Shown: piece by piece, positions 51,821-62,132 of the stretch
Layout: each line of letters begins with the position of its first letter
Position numbering within the stretch: the first letter of the stretch is position 1
NCBI RefSeq assembly: GCF_014109825.1
Contig: NZ_CP059577.1
Location: 86,432 to 150,431, forward strand
Reading direction: 5' to 3'
Origin: Legionella sp. PC997
GTDB taxonomy: Bacteria; Pseudomonadota; Gammaproteobacteria; Legionellales; Legionellaceae
DNA length: 64,000 nucleotides
Notes under the pieces: generated by a model
The model's input: only the letters and a program-made list of their open reading frames with translations
What the model was told of the DNA's origin: nothing
The model's database searches: none
Made by a program: the position numbers and the translations under genes

Positions 51821-52442
51821 CAAACGGTTTTTAGCCCTGATTCTTGGTCTGGCCTTCTTATTAGAGCCTGTAAGTCATGCAAAAAATATTGGTCAGTATG
51901 GCCAGACATTCCCTGTTAGAGAAGAGGATATAAGAAAAGTCATTATGAACAAACTCAATGCATTACAGCAAAGTGGTGATTTAGAGCATGTTCAGCGTGA
52001 TTTAGAGCAGAAAGCAGCGCGTCAGGCGATGAGACCACACCCTTTGGCATTGAGCACGACTCGCACGCCTAAGACGTTTCGCATCTCACCGGCAGTGACT
52101 GTATCTCATGATATCTGGACTCCTGATGGGTATTTAATTGCAAAAGCAGGAACGCGGATAAACCCATTTGAGCGCGTTCACTTCCTCAAAACCCTGATTT
52201 TCTTTAATGCGGATGATGCAAGACAGGTTGCCTGGGTTAAGAACCATTACACCGATTTTAAGCACGTTAAGTTCATTTTAACCGGTGGTGATGTTCGAGT
52301 TGCTGCAGAGCTTTTTGGTCGAATTTATTTTGATGTGAACGGCATCATTTCATCTCGGCTGCAGCTTCAACACGTTCCAAGCATAGTCAGTCAGGTAGGT
52401 CTTGATTGGCAAATTAAAGAAATTGGAGTGAATGATGAATAA
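51807..52442 (+). CDS. traW: TraW conjugation protein
   Basis: A 211-residue periplasmic protein with a signal peptide (LALILGLAFLLEPVSHAK). Regions GQYGQTFPVREEDIRKVI and WTPDGYLIAKAGTRINPFE are typical of TraW, needed for pilus assembly with TraU and TrbC. Overlaps trbI by 14 bases and traU by 8. Confidence 0.87.
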   Translation: MKRTNKRFLALILGLAFLLEPVSHAKNIGQYGQTFPVREEDIRKVIMNKLNALQQSGDLEHVQRDLEQKAARQAMRPHPLALSTTRTPKTFRISPAVTVSHDIWTPDGYLIAKAGTRINPFERVHFLKTLIFFNADDARQVAWVKNHYTDFKHVKFILTGGDVRVAAELFGRIYFDVNGIISSRLQLQHVPSIVSQVGLDWQIKEIGVNDE

Positions 52443-53412
52443 ACGACTTTTCTGTTCAATTGCTGCAGGCTTATTCTTCATCTGTTCATTGCACGCATCG
52501 CAGTGTAAAGGGCATTTTGTCAATCCTATTACCGACATTTGCTGGGATTGTTTGTTCCCTTTAACCATTGGTTCCTCCGAAGTAGTAAAAAGCCAGTATC
52601 CTGATACTAAAAATCCTGGGAACCCTATCTGTTCCTGCCCAAACAAATTACAACTTTTAGGAGTTACTATAGGTTATTGGGAACCCTTTGCGTTAGTCGA
52701 TGTGACACGAAAGCCATATTGCATGGTGAATCTTGGGGTGCAACTACATATTAAAGACCAGGGTCTTGGTGGTTCACAAATGCCCGATACGGATGGGCGA
52801 GGCGCATTTTATTACGTGCATTGGTACAAATACCCTCTGATGTATTGGCTGCAGGTACTTACATCCATCGGCTGTATGGAGACAGAAGATTTTGATGTGA
52901 TGTATTTGAGTGAACTTGATCCAACATGGAATGACTCTGAGTTTGCTTTTGTTCTTAATCCAGAGGCCACCTTATTTACCACATCGCCAGTACGGGCGTC
53001 TTGTGCAGCAGATGCAACCAAAGCATTGGCAGGAACGGCCATGGATTCTCTATTCTGGTGCCAGGGCGCTCAAGGATCTACCTATCCGCTCAATGGTTTT
53101 GTGGCAAATCAGGCAAGTCCCATCAGTGCCGCAACGCTCCTGGCAGAACGCACCGACTTTAAGCTTCATCGCCTTGGAGCAATTAAAGATTCGGTCGGTA
53201 AAGATTGGCCTGCACTTTGTCGCACCTATCACTCTTCCATTTTGCCTAAAAGCCGGTATCGCTACCAGTTAGTCAATACATTACCTGATGCGAAACGCTG
53301 CCAGCCCTTTGGCCGTTCAGTCATTACCTGGGAGGCCGGACATACCTACCCTGGAGATGGGGATAATTTTGGCTTCATGATTTGGCGCAAGAGAAATTGT
53401 TGTTTTTTATAA
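52435..53412 (+). CDS. traU: TraU conjugation protein
   Basis: A 325-residue periplasmic protein with a signal peptide and many Cys. Motifs such as ITDICWDCLFPLTIG, NPICSC, YWEPFALVDVTRKPYCM and the end DNFGFMIWRKRNCC match TraU. It acts with TraW and TrbC in mating-channel function. ATG 52435 is preferred to 52432 because GGAG then lies 6 bases upstream. Confidence 0.9.
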   Translation: MNKRLFCSIAAGLFFICSLHASQCKGHFVNPITDICWDCLFPLTIGSSEVVKSQYPDTKNPGNPICSCPNKLQLLGVTIGYWEPFALVDVTRKPYCMVNLGVQLHIKDQGLGGSQMPDTDGRGAFYYVHWYKYPLMYWLQVLTSIGCMETEDFDVMYLSELDPTWNDSEFAFVLNPEATLFTTSPVRASCAADATKALAGTAMDSLFWCQGAQGSTYPLNGFVANQASPISAATLLAERTDFKLHRLGAIKDSVGKDWPALCRTYHSSILPKSRYRYQLVNTLPDAKRCQPFGRSVITWEAGHTYPGDGDNFGFMIWRKRNCCFL

Positions 53413-53423
53413 GGAGGCCTTTA

Positions 53424-54089
53424 ATGGCGCACTACATTAAAATCATTATCCTGTTTCTGACCGGGATTGGCGGATGTTTTGCAAACACTAATGATGAATT
53501 AAGGCAGTATCAAGAGGAGGGGGCTCACCAAGTATCAACCATTTCGAGTAAGACAATCGAAATGCTAAATCGTACGTCCTCACGGAATCAATCAGAGCAC
53601 CAATCATTGATTGATACACTCATGCAACGCAGCGCGGACGGTTTACAAAGCAATCAAAAACCGCAGAGAGTAGAAGGTGCCATTTTATTTGTATCCTTTT
53701 CCATGCCCGACTCACTTCTATTTGCATTGAGCGATGAAGCAGCACGGTTTCATATTCCCGTGGTCATTAATGGCTTAGTGGATGGTGATTTTAAACAAAC
53801 CATAGAAACATTTAAACGCCTTAATAGCGAAGCTCAAAAGCAGCATTTAAACTTTAAGGGAATTTCTATTGATCCGGTCTGGTTTAGTCAATTCCACATT
53901 ACAACGGTTCCAGCGCTTGTAGTCACAGAGCCCTCCAAGTCTTGCGGTTCAGGGCAGTTCTGTGCCAATCAACCCTTTGATGTAGTCTATGGCAATGCAA
54001 GCATAAAAAAAGGACTGGAGCTCATCGCCCAGAAAGGAGATGCAGGAGCCACATTAGCGGCCACCATATTGGAGAAAGGCCATGTTTAG
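53424..54089 (+). CDS. trbC: TrbC pilus-assembly protein (F-type)
   Basis: A 221-residue periplasmic protein with a signal peptide (ILFLTGIGGCFA). The domain ILFVSFSMPDSLLFALSDEAARF and the later ISIDPVWFSQFHITTVPALVV resemble a thioredoxin-like TrbC. AAGGAGG precedes ATG 53424, which follows the traU stop by 11 bases. Overlaps traN. Confidence 0.83.
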   Translation: MAHYIKIIILFLTGIGGCFANTNDELRQYQEEGAHQVSTISSKTIEMLNRTSSRNQSEHQSLIDTLMQRSADGLQSNQKPQRVEGAILFVSFSMPDSLLFALSDEAARFHIPVVINGLVDGDFKQTIETFKRLNSEAQKQHLNFKGISIDPVWFSQFHITTVPALVVTEPSKSCGSGQFCANQPFDVVYGNASIKKGLELIAQKGDAGATLAATILEKGHV

Positions 54090-55893
54090 ATGCATGTTGG
54101 CCATCGTCTGTATTTTTGGATTTGGCACGTTCTCAGCTGCCAATACAACAGCGCAGGACTTTCAGAAATTAAAAGAATACGCAAAATCTTTGGGGAATCA
54201 GCCACTGAGCGCCATGAATGAATTTAAGCCCCAGAATACCTTCAAAGACTATACGGAAAATCCCTCGCAATCGCTTCATTATCAGGGGGTTGAAACTGAA
54301 AAAACGGATTTAAGTACCTTGGCTGCGAATGCCTTAAAAAATGATGCCGGTGGACATACTGTGACCGAGCATTTTGGTCAGCGCCAGTTTGAAATCAATA
54401 CTAAAAATGAAGCGATTAAAAACGCCAAATTAATTGAAGAAGAAAGTTATGCGATTACCCATGGACAATCTAATGAGCGGATTAAATGCGATGAAAAGCC
54501 ACAGGCTTGTGAGATTAAGTCGCATGAGGAAATCTGTCATACATCAAGGCAATTACCAGAACAACAGTGTTTAAAAAAACGCAAAGTAACCGTGAACACA
54601 GAACGATGGAGTCAAAGAGCTGACTTTGAGGTATGGGTTCATAAAAAATGGACTGGACTCATAGCGGTTAATCTTATAACGGGTGCGATGACCAATAGCG
54701 CAGGAGGACATTTAACCAATCCTGTTAAATTAAATCATCCCTGCGAGGAGATGAAAGCCACAGTACACTCCATTCTAAATAATGGTGGTTCTGCTCATTG
54801 GGTGCGTGTTGTGGGACTTCCAACCTGCCAGAATGGAGGAGTAATCACCCTGTATATTTCAGATAAGTTCAGTCGCTATTACCCAATTCAAGTGGCATTG
54901 ACGATTAATGCTCATTCTAAATCCTATGTGGAAGAAGAGCACTGGGATAATGAATGCGCTGCTCTTGAGACAAACAACCTATGTCAAAAAACACAAGAGC
55001 AGTGTACTGATTCCAATCCAACCCGTGTCATTAATGGCCTGCCCGTCACCCGCGATTGCTGGGAGCTTAATGCACGATATCAATGCGCATCCGCTGCAGC
55101 TGATGAATGTAAAACGCAACGTGAAAAAGGATGCTTACAGGCAAGCTCGCGCTGTACATTAATGAACAATAATGCCTGTTCACTCTATGAGCAGGTATAT
55201 CGTTGCGATGAGACAGTCTGCCCACAGCCTGTGGCTTGTGTGCGTGATCTCTTTTGTGCCGATGGAGACTGCACGGAACATGCTGCGACTCAGAATGATG
55301 GTTTTGGAGAGGCCATGGCACCCATGGCCGTTGCAGGAGCTGCTGGCGCTGAGTTTGGTAAAACGCAGGCCACCTTATTTTCAGGCCATCCCGTTCAGTG
55401 CAAAATCTGGGTTTGGGACATTATTGATTGTTGTTCGAATGAAGGCTGGGCTGACAAACTCCATATCGATTTGTGTCGTGAAGAAGATAAGGCTTTAGGC
55501 AAAGCCAAACTCAATTATCTGGCTCATTACGTAGGCGAATTCTGCAGTCAGAAAGATCCCATTTTTGGCACCTGTCTGGAGCACAAACGCACCTATTGTG
55601 TCTTTGACAGCAAAATGGCGCGCATTATCCAGGCCGAAGGACGTTTAAGACAATTAAATCCCAATGCTTTAGGAGATGCGGAGCATACACGCTGCGCGGG
55701 GCTCAGTGTGAATGAATTACAAAGCCTTGACATGGGGCGCATCGATTTTTTAAACCCTGTCTATCCATTTCCCCAAGGACAACCAACAAAAGAAGCAGGA
55801 ATTGTAGGCGATGTCGTTTTAAATAGCCCCGACGCTTCAAAAGCAATGGATGAAATCAAACGGCGAGTCCAGAAAAAGGCAGAACAAAAATGA
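54082..55893 (+). CDS. traN: TraN mating-pair stabilisation adhesin
   Basis: A 603-residue, Cys-rich, secreted outer-membrane protein with a signal peptide. Blocks of Cys pairs (ECAALETNNLCQKTQEQC, ARYQCASAAADECKTQREKGC, CRDLFCADGDC-like) and the C-terminal DIIDCCSNEGWADKLHIDLC match TraN. It binds recipient receptors and stabilises mating pairs. Size equals F TraN (602). The 8-base overlap with trbC and 4-base overlap with traF show tight operon structure. Confidence 0.9.
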   Translation: MFRCMLAIVCIFGFGTFSAANTTAQDFQKLKEYAKSLGNQPLSAMNEFKPQNTFKDYTENPSQSLHYQGVETEKTDLSTLAANALKNDAGGHTVTEHFGQRQFEINTKNEAIKNAKLIEEESYAITHGQSNERIKCDEKPQACEIKSHEEICHTSRQLPEQQCLKKRKVTVNTERWSQRADFEVWVHKKWTGLIAVNLITGAMTNSAGGHLTNPVKLNHPCEEMKATVHSILNNGGSAHWVRVVGLPTCQNGGVITLYISDKFSRYYPIQVALTINAHSKSYVEEEHWDNECAALETNNLCQKTQEQCTDSNPTRVINGLPVTRDCWELNARYQCASAAADECKTQREKGCLQASSRCTLMNNNACSLYEQVYRCDETVCPQPVACVRDLFCADGDCTEHAATQNDGFGEAMAPMAVAGAAGAEFGKTQATLFSGHPVQCKIWVWDIIDCCSNEGWADKLHIDLCREEDKALGKAKLNYLAHYVGEFCSQKDPIFGTCLEHKRTYCVFDSKMARIIQAEGRLRQLNPNALGDAEHTRCAGLSVNELQSLDMGRIDFLNPVYPFPQGQPTKEAGIVGDVVLNSPDASKAMDEIKRRVQKKAEQK

Positions 55894-56672
55894 GATTATT
55901 TACTATTATTTTAATGTTACTTTCCATGCCGGCCATGGCTGATTTAGTAAGTCCACCTGCTCATGGGTTTCATTGGTACAGTACAGAAAACAAAGAACCT
56001 CAGATGAAACCTGTTCAAATTCCAAAGGTGTCAAAGCCTGCGCTGACTCCATATGAAGAGCTCATGGAAGTCCGCAAAGCCACCATGAATAAGCTCGCAA
56101 CGGCATTAATTGCCCCATCATTTGATGCAACCTATGAGTACATGAAAGCCCAGCAGGTGTATGCCAAAAACAATCAGAAATTTGTCCAGTACTGGCAACA
56201 GGTGCTGTTGTCTCATCCTGAGCTGGATCATTCCTTAAATTTTCCAACTGACAATACGGCTGTGGCCATTCGCAATGATTCAATGAATCTTTTAATGGAG
56301 AGGGTAGTCCGAGAAGGGGCTAAACGTTATGGATTAATCCTTTTTTACAAAGGGAACAGTTCCATTTCGCAAAAATTCATCACTCATCTTGTGCCATTCG
56401 TCAATCAGACCCACTTTTCAATGATTTCGGTCACAACAGATGGACAACCCATTGAAGGTTTGCCTAATCCTAAAAACATACCTCTTCATGAAATACAAAA
56501 AACAATGAATTTACAGTCACGCTACATGCCCGCACTGTTTCTTGTTGATTTAAAAACACAAAAAATGTCGCCTTTATCTTATGGTTTCGTCTCCACAACC
56601 GAGTTAAAAGAACGCCTGCTGGATGTGGCGACTCATTACAAACGATACAGCTATGAGGGGTTTGAAGCATGA
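55890..56672 (+). CDS. traF: TraF conjugation protein
   Basis: A 260-residue periplasmic protein with a signal peptide (LLSMPAMA). The C-terminal half is thioredoxin-like (GLILFYKGNSSISQKFITHLV) but has no CxxC, as in F TraF. Probably needed for pilus assembly with TraH. Overlaps traN and trbB by 4 bases each. Confidence 0.86.
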   Translation: MRLFTIILMLLSMPAMADLVSPPAHGFHWYSTENKEPQMKPVQIPKVSKPALTPYEELMEVRKATMNKLATALIAPSFDATYEYMKAQQVYAKNNQKFVQYWQQVLLSHPELDHSLNFPTDNTAVAIRNDSMNLLMERVVREGAKRYGLILFYKGNSSISQKFITHLVPFVNQTHFSMISVTTDGQPIEGLPNPKNIPLHEIQKTMNLQSRYMPALFLVDLKTQKMSPLSYGFVSTTELKERLLDVATHYKRYSYEGFEA

Positions 56673-57163
56673 TTGTCCGCATCATTTTTTTACTGCTTTG
56701 TTCTGTAATTAATCCATTGCACGCCAATGTGGCAGTTGAAGAACTCAATGCACTGTTATTGAAAAAGCAAGCCCCTAAAGCTTTTGCACAGAAGGAATCA
56801 GCTGAAGCTAAAGATTTATCCCAAAATTATTATTTTGCATTTATTTATCGAAGCACCTGCCCACATTGTAAAAAATTCTCCCCTGTTTTAAAGGATTTTT
56901 CAGAAACATTCCATATTAAGGTTCGTGCTTTTAGCCTGGATGGAGAGTCCCTGGATGGACTCGATACCACACCATTAACACCTGAGCTTTTTCAAACATT
57001 CTATGTATCAGGAGGGTATAAGCCTACGGTTCCCGCCTTGTTTTTAGTCAATCGACATACCCTGGAGGCCTACGCTGTCTTGTTTGGAGAAGCAACTCCT
57101 TATCAGCTGGCACAAAGAGTACATGAATTAAAGCAACACATTGAGGAGAAATTTAATGATTAG
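56669..57163 (+). CDS. trbB: TrbB thiol-redox protein
   Basis: A 164-residue periplasmic thioredoxin-like protein with a signal peptide (LLLCSVINPLHA) and the active site STCPHCKKF. It likely forms or isomerises disulfides in Cys-rich TraN, TraU and TraH. Located between traF and traH as trbB is in F. Overlaps both neighbours. Confidence 0.85.
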   Translation: MIVRIIFLLLCSVINPLHANVAVEELNALLLKKQAPKAFAQKESAEAKDLSQNYYFAFIYRSTCPHCKKFSPVLKDFSETFHIKVRAFSLDGESLDGLDTTPLTPELFQTFYVSGGYKPTVPALFLVNRHTLEAYAVLFGEATPYQLAQRVHELKQHIEEKFND

Positions 57164-58538
57164 AGCTCTTGTGCTAACCGTTGTTGCGTCTTTTACTTGC
57201 GTGACAGGAAATGGTGTTCATGCATCAGCCAGTGCCGATTTAAATCATTTTTTTAATAATCTTGGTTATTCTGCGAATGTCACGGGTAGCCATTCCTATG
57301 AATCACAGGCAGCAGGATTTGCATCATTAGGCTCTGTCTATGCCAGAAATCAGGTGCGTTCCATTCAGATAGCTCACGTTGATGTACCTGGGTTTCGCTC
57401 AGGATGTGGCGGAATTGATATTTTTGCAGGTGGTTTTTCCTTTATTAAATCAGAGCAGATTGTTTCCTTCATGCAGAATATTTTAAGTAACGGGGCAGGC
57501 TATGCAATGAACCTTGCACTGGAGACCGAGCTGCCTGAAATTGCTCATGCCATGCAATACATGCAAAAGCTGGCAAATGACATTAATGGGACAAATTTTA
57601 ATTCGTGTGAGATGGGAGAAAACCTGACTGCAGCGCTTTATCCCAAAAATAGAGCGGCACATCAGCGTTTGTGTGAGGACATCGGGCGTAATCGTAATGT
57701 ATACACCGATTGGGCAGAAGCCCGACATAAATGTTCGACAGGAGGGGAGATTGAAAAGCGATTGGAACAGGCAAAAAACGATTCAGAATATAAAGACAGG
57801 GCTCTTTTGAATACCAACGTAGTTTGGGATGCATTACAACTGAATGAATTCATCAAATCAGATACAGAAATTTCAGAAGTCTATATGTCGATTTCAGGAA
57901 CACTGGTATTTGATGCCAAAGGAGGGATGCAAACGTATCCCTCTTTAGCGACTAATCAGGATTTTGTAAAAGCCTTGCTCTATGGAGGCAAATTACCCAG
58001 CTATAAGTGCACTGATTCAAACAAACCCATAAAATGTGTTGCCATCAATGTGAAAGGAAGCCAGGAGATCAGCAGCAAAGATGCTCTGGTTTCTCAGGTA
58101 CAAGCCATCCTGCAGGGAGTTTATGAGAATATCAAATCAGGGACGGCCTTAACGCCACAACAAAAAGGGTTAATTGAACTAACCCAGCCGTCTGTATTTC
58201 AGCTCATTTCAGCCAGTGCACAACAGAATATCGGCATACAAAGCAGTTATGAACTTGCTCAGAGTGTAGCAACGGATTTGCTTGCCCAGTATCTTGCAAA
58301 TTCACTTGAAGTGATTCGAGCATCCCTTGCAGGGCGTGATTTAGGTAGTGATCATGAAGAGAAATTATTTAAAAACCTGCAGGTAGCCCAACAATTTGTA
58401 GATAATTTTAATAGCGAATCACGAGCACGTTTTAATGCCGCACTGACCACCAATCAATTGGTTCAAAACAACGTGAAGCAGGCGCTTAATGCCCTTAATC
58501 CCATCTTAAGAAAATCATATACCGGAGGGGCACAATGA
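57156..58538 (+). CDS. traH: TraH conjugation protein
   Basis: A 460-residue periplasmic protein. The signal peptide (ALVLTVVASFTCVTG) and the N-terminal LNHFFNNLGYSANVT, FRSGCGGIDIFAGGFSFI fit TraH, with Cys that form disulfides. Required for pilus assembly with TraF and TrbI. The stop overlaps the traG start. Confidence 0.9.
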   Translation: MIRALVLTVVASFTCVTGNGVHASASADLNHFFNNLGYSANVTGSHSYESQAAGFASLGSVYARNQVRSIQIAHVDVPGFRSGCGGIDIFAGGFSFIKSEQIVSFMQNILSNGAGYAMNLALETELPEIAHAMQYMQKLANDINGTNFNSCEMGENLTAALYPKNRAAHQRLCEDIGRNRNVYTDWAEARHKCSTGGEIEKRLEQAKNDSEYKDRALLNTNVVWDALQLNEFIKSDTEISEVYMSISGTLVFDAKGGMQTYPSLATNQDFVKALLYGGKLPSYKCTDSNKPIKCVAINVKGSQEISSKDALVSQVQAILQGVYENIKSGTALTPQQKGLIELTQPSVFQLISASAQQNIGIQSSYELAQSVATDLLAQYLANSLEVIRASLAGRDLGSDHEEKLFKNLQVAQQFVDNFNSESRARFNAALTTNQLVQNNVKQALNALNPILRKSYTGGAQ

Positions 58539-61372
58539 GCCCATTATTAATCTACACCCCACAAAATGGGATTTATTTAAAAGAGTTGCTTGATGGTATG
58601 GCCGCTTTGCTTACTGAATCTACCTTTAGTACGGCGTGTGACATTATCATGATTCTATCCGTTGGTATGGTCGGTTATCAGTACGTGATGGGGAAAAAGC
58701 TCGAATCATTAACTCGCTTTGTGCTGACCACCTTTTTAGTCATGTATTGCGTGCTAGGCATTAAAGTGCCTGTGGCTATAATTGACATGCAGACAGCCGA
58801 AGGAGCAGGAGAGGCCTTAACAGTTGATCATGTGCCTTTAGGTGTTGCATTACCTGCAGCAGTCATTAGTGGCATGGGGTACGGAATAACAACTGCTTTT
58901 AGTGATGTATTTCACATGCCAGATAGCCTGGAGTACAACAAAACCGGAATGATTTTTGGTGCAAGAACCTGGCTTGCGGCAACCCAGACAAGGCTCTCCA
59001 TGTCGCCTGATTTGGCACAAGACCTATCGTCCTATATCCGTCAATGCGTGTTTACGGCAAAACTTTTGGCAAGTCACCAATTAAGCCCTCAGGAGCTTAC
59101 CCAAAGTGCTCATCTATCTAAAACCTATTTTGAGAGCCCATCGCCTATTTATCGGGTGATTCTGCACAATGGAGACAATTTAAGTTGTGCTGATGCAGCA
59201 GCCAATTTAAAAACTCGATTGCCCGTTGCAGCCAAATTAGAGTTGGAGCGTCTTAATCATCTGGTAACCACAGGTGCTTTAGGATCACGCAACACGGACA
59301 GCAGTTCTTTACCAGGCGAAAAGACTTTTGGTGACCGGCTGCAAGCTGCTCACAAATATTACATGAACATTACCGAAGATGCGGCTGAAACACTTACGCA
59401 GAATATCTTAATTAATGCGACCCGAGATGCTGCTGCCGATGCTTTTGCTTTTTCAGGAGCTGATGCGGCACTCATGAATTACACCAATACGGACAGCACT
59501 CAAAAAATGCACATTGCCGAAGCCAATAGCTTTTGGCTTGCAGGATTTCGCCTGCCTTACTATATGACCGTGATGTGGATGCTAACGCTGTGTATTTTTC
59601 CATTAGTTGTTTTAATTTCATTTTTCCCGACCCTGAGTAACGCTTATTTCTTGTGGGTACAATCTCAAATCTACCTTTGGTCATGGCCGCCGATGTTTAT
59701 TATTTTTCATTGGTTTGTTTCTATGGCCTCAAGTACTACCATTACTTTGTTTGGTCAAAAAACCGGAGGTGTGACCTTCTCTAATATCGATTCATTAGCG
59801 AGCATGCACAGTAATTTCGCCTATACGGCAGGCGCATTGGCGGCAAGTGTTCCTGTTATTGCCCTGTACATCACGAAAGGATTGGGACAGATTTTAAGTA
59901 CCTCCTCCCAGCATTTTGGTGGTATGGCACAATCTTTGTCAGTCAGTGAAGCACAATCTGCAGCTGCAGGTAACATCTCAATGGCAAGTTACAGCGGTTG
60001 GAATATGAACTATGAAAATACCAGCGCCAATAATGTTTCGGCTAACAAGCACGATACCAATTGGACGAACATGCATGGGATGCACACGGAACAATTGGGA
60101 AGTGGAGTGCTTAAGACGACCACAGGCCATGGAGATGCTGTTTTTGATGTAAGTCCTGGGATGTCACGAGGACCCGTACACATTTCAGATACAAAGGCCT
60201 TAAGTGGCTCTTTAAATCAGGCTTTTGAGGAATCCAGGCAGGCTGCAGCCAATGAAAGCCAGCATTATCAAACGTCCTTATCCAGTTTTGCGCACAGTGC
60301 CGTACAATTATCGAAAATGCAGGGACATGATATGCGTTTAGGCGATGGAGTATCTGAAAGCGAATCCGGTCAATACAGCCAGGCCTTATCGACCATGACG
60401 CATATTGCCTCGGATGTAGCTAAGCGCGAAGGGATAAGCCAAGAGGATGCGCTGGCTCATATGACCTCAGCTGGATTAAATGCCCACGTCGGAGTCGCAA
60501 GTGAAAAAAGTATGCTGGGAAGTATTGGGCGATTTGCTTTTGGAGCAACAGGAGGTGCTGATAGTCATGCCAAGTTCGATAGGTCATCAACGAGTAGTGA
60601 TCGTTACCATGAGGGTACGGACAGCAGCATGTCAGCGAAGGAAGCAGAAGACTTTAATCAGGCGCTTAATTACGTGAGCCAGTTTGCACAAAACCATCAT
60701 TTTGATAACAGCCATTCGGAAGGGGCAAGCCTTTCGAATCAAATGGGTACTGACTTGCGGGAAGCACAAACGGCAAGTCAAAACTACGATGCCTCGATGT
60801 CTAAAGCCGCTCGCATTAGCACGGCCAGGAGTTATGTGGAATCAAACTCCGATCAGATTACAACCGATCTTAATCAGGCATTTCCTGGCTTTGTGGCACA
60901 CCGCATTGGAGAAAAGGCACGAGATGAATTGTATTCTAATCCTTCAGATCTGGCTTCATTAAAACAATTACAAATGCTAGCTAATGAGTTTATCAGTGAA
61001 CAACGAGAAGGTTTAATCGCACGATACGGCAATGCTTCTAAAAATGCTCGGATTGACTCCTTTTATCAGGATGCAGCAAATCCATTAAGTACCAAAGAGT
61101 CACAAATGAGAGCGGACTACCACAAAAACAGTAATGCATTGGAGGATTCTGGAAGGACTCTGGGAGTTGGCATGGATGCATCAAGAGCCGAAAGCATGCA
61201 GCAAAAAATTAATAATCAGGTCGATGCGGCGGTAAATAAAACAAGCAGTGGAGGAGGGCGTTTAAAGAGTCAATACCAGCAAGCGGTTGAAACAACGAAC
61301 AACGATGTAGGCGAGGGGAAAAAACTGGGGCAAAGTAACGTCAACGCAGTTATACCTCGCCTATTTTACTAA
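58535..61372 (+). CDS. traG: TraG mating-pair formation/exclusion protein
   Basis: A 945-residue inner-membrane protein. The N-terminal half has several membrane helices (CDIIMILSVGMVGYQYVMG, YMTVMWMLTLCIFPLVVLI); the long C-terminal half is periplasmic and rich in Ser, Gln and Ala. In F the N-terminal part is needed for pili and the C-terminal part for mating-pair stabilisation and exclusion recognition. Length equals F TraG (938). Followed by a small membrane protein gene. Confidence 0.9.
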   Translation: MSPLLIYTPQNGIYLKELLDGMAALLTESTFSTACDIIMILSVGMVGYQYVMGKKLESLTRFVLTTFLVMYCVLGIKVPVAIIDMQTAEGAGEALTVDHVPLGVALPAAVISGMGYGITTAFSDVFHMPDSLEYNKTGMIFGARTWLAATQTRLSMSPDLAQDLSSYIRQCVFTAKLLASHQLSPQELTQSAHLSKTYFESPSPIYRVILHNGDNLSCADAAANLKTRLPVAAKLELERLNHLVTTGALGSRNTDSSSLPGEKTFGDRLQAAHKYYMNITEDAAETLTQNILINATRDAAADAFAFSGADAALMNYTNTDSTQKMHIAEANSFWLAGFRLPYYMTVMWMLTLCIFPLVVLISFFPTLSNAYFLWVQSQIYLWSWPPMFIIFHWFVSMASSTTITLFGQKTGGVTFSNIDSLASMHSNFAYTAGALAASVPVIALYITKGLGQILSTSSQHFGGMAQSLSVSEAQSAAAGNISMASYSGWNMNYENTSANNVSANKHDTNWTNMHGMHTEQLGSGVLKTTTGHGDAVFDVSPGMSRGPVHISDTKALSGSLNQAFEESRQAAANESQHYQTSLSSFAHSAVQLSKMQGHDMRLGDGVSESESGQYSQALSTMTHIASDVAKREGISQEDALAHMTSAGLNAHVGVASEKSMLGSIGRFAFGATGGADSHAKFDRSSTSSDRYHEGTDSSMSAKEAEDFNQALNYVSQFAQNHHFDNSHSEGASLSNQMGTDLREAQTASQNYDASMSKAARISTARSYVESNSDQITTDLNQAFPGFVAHRIGEKARDELYSNPSDLASLKQLQMLANEFISEQREGLIARYGNASKNARIDSFYQDAANPLSTKESQMRADYHKNSNALEDSGRTLGVGMDASRAESMQQKINNQVDAAVNKTSSGGGRLKSQYQQAVETTNNDVGEGKKLGQSNVNAVIPRLFY

Positions 61373-61419
61373 ATGGGTTGATCATCATGATAAATCAGCC
61401 CCAAAGAAGGAGCTTATCC

Positions 61420-62043
61420 ATGAATAATGAAGAAATGAATTCACAAGAATTAAAAGAGGCCATCGCCTTGGATATAGAAACATTAAAAACATTGGACGTG
61501 GATATTATGCCGGCCAAGGAGTATTACCAGGCGAACAGGCGTTTGTTTTTGCATGTTTTTTTTAAACTATATGGAACAATACTTCTAGGATTTTTACTTC
61601 CACTCCCTTTTTATTGGAACGTATTGATGGTGGAGATTTCAACGCACGAGCTCATCTACATGTTTTTCTGGCTGCCATTAATGGCTCTAGGACTATGCCT
61701 TTTTGTTTTTCTATTCATTTACAGCACATTAAATCAATACATTTTGATTGACTATCAATTGAAACACAAACTAAGAACAGGCTCATTGATTGTAAAACAA
61801 ATAAGAAGGGCTGGAACTATAGCCTATCGAATATTTGCGGGGATTGTTTTGATTCCTTCACTGTTCTTGTTTCCCAGTGCTGCCTTCTTCATATCCTTTG
61901 GCGCGTTTTTCATCAGCGGGATTTTAACGAGCATCCTTGTTGAAATGGAGCTCAATAGGATAGGCATCAGCGTGCTGTTTACTCTCATAAAGAATTATTT
62001 TGATAAGGACAAAAATGCCAGTGCGGCAATACCCTTAAAATAA
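61420..62043 (+). CDS. TraS-position inner-membrane protein
   Basis: A 207-residue protein with four predicted membrane helices (GTILLGFLLPLPFYWNVLM; FFWLPLMALGLCLFVFLFIY; IFAGIVLIPSLFLFPSAAFF; FISFGAFFISGILTSILV). The slot between traG and traD matches F TraS, the entry-exclusion protein, and sequence similarity is not detectable by eye, as expected for TraS. ATG 61420 is chosen with AAGGAG 7 bases upstream; the frame extends to a TTG at 61378. The function as entry exclusion is inferred by position. Confidence 0.6.
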   Translation: MNNEEMNSQELKEAIALDIETLKTLDVDIMPAKEYYQANRRLFLHVFFKLYGTILLGFLLPLPFYWNVLMVEISTHELIYMFFWLPLMALGLCLFVFLFIYSTLNQYILIDYQLKHKLRTGSLIVKQIRRAGTIAYRIFAGIVLIPSLFLFPSAAFFISFGAFFISGILTSILVEMELNRIGISVLFTLIKNYFDKDKNASAAIPLK

Positions 62044-62132
62044 ACAAAACACATCAAAAAGAATAATTTTTAACCACAAATACAAGCAGTGGAAGCCGCT
62101 GCTTTGCCCAAAACAAGCTGGAGGAAGATATA

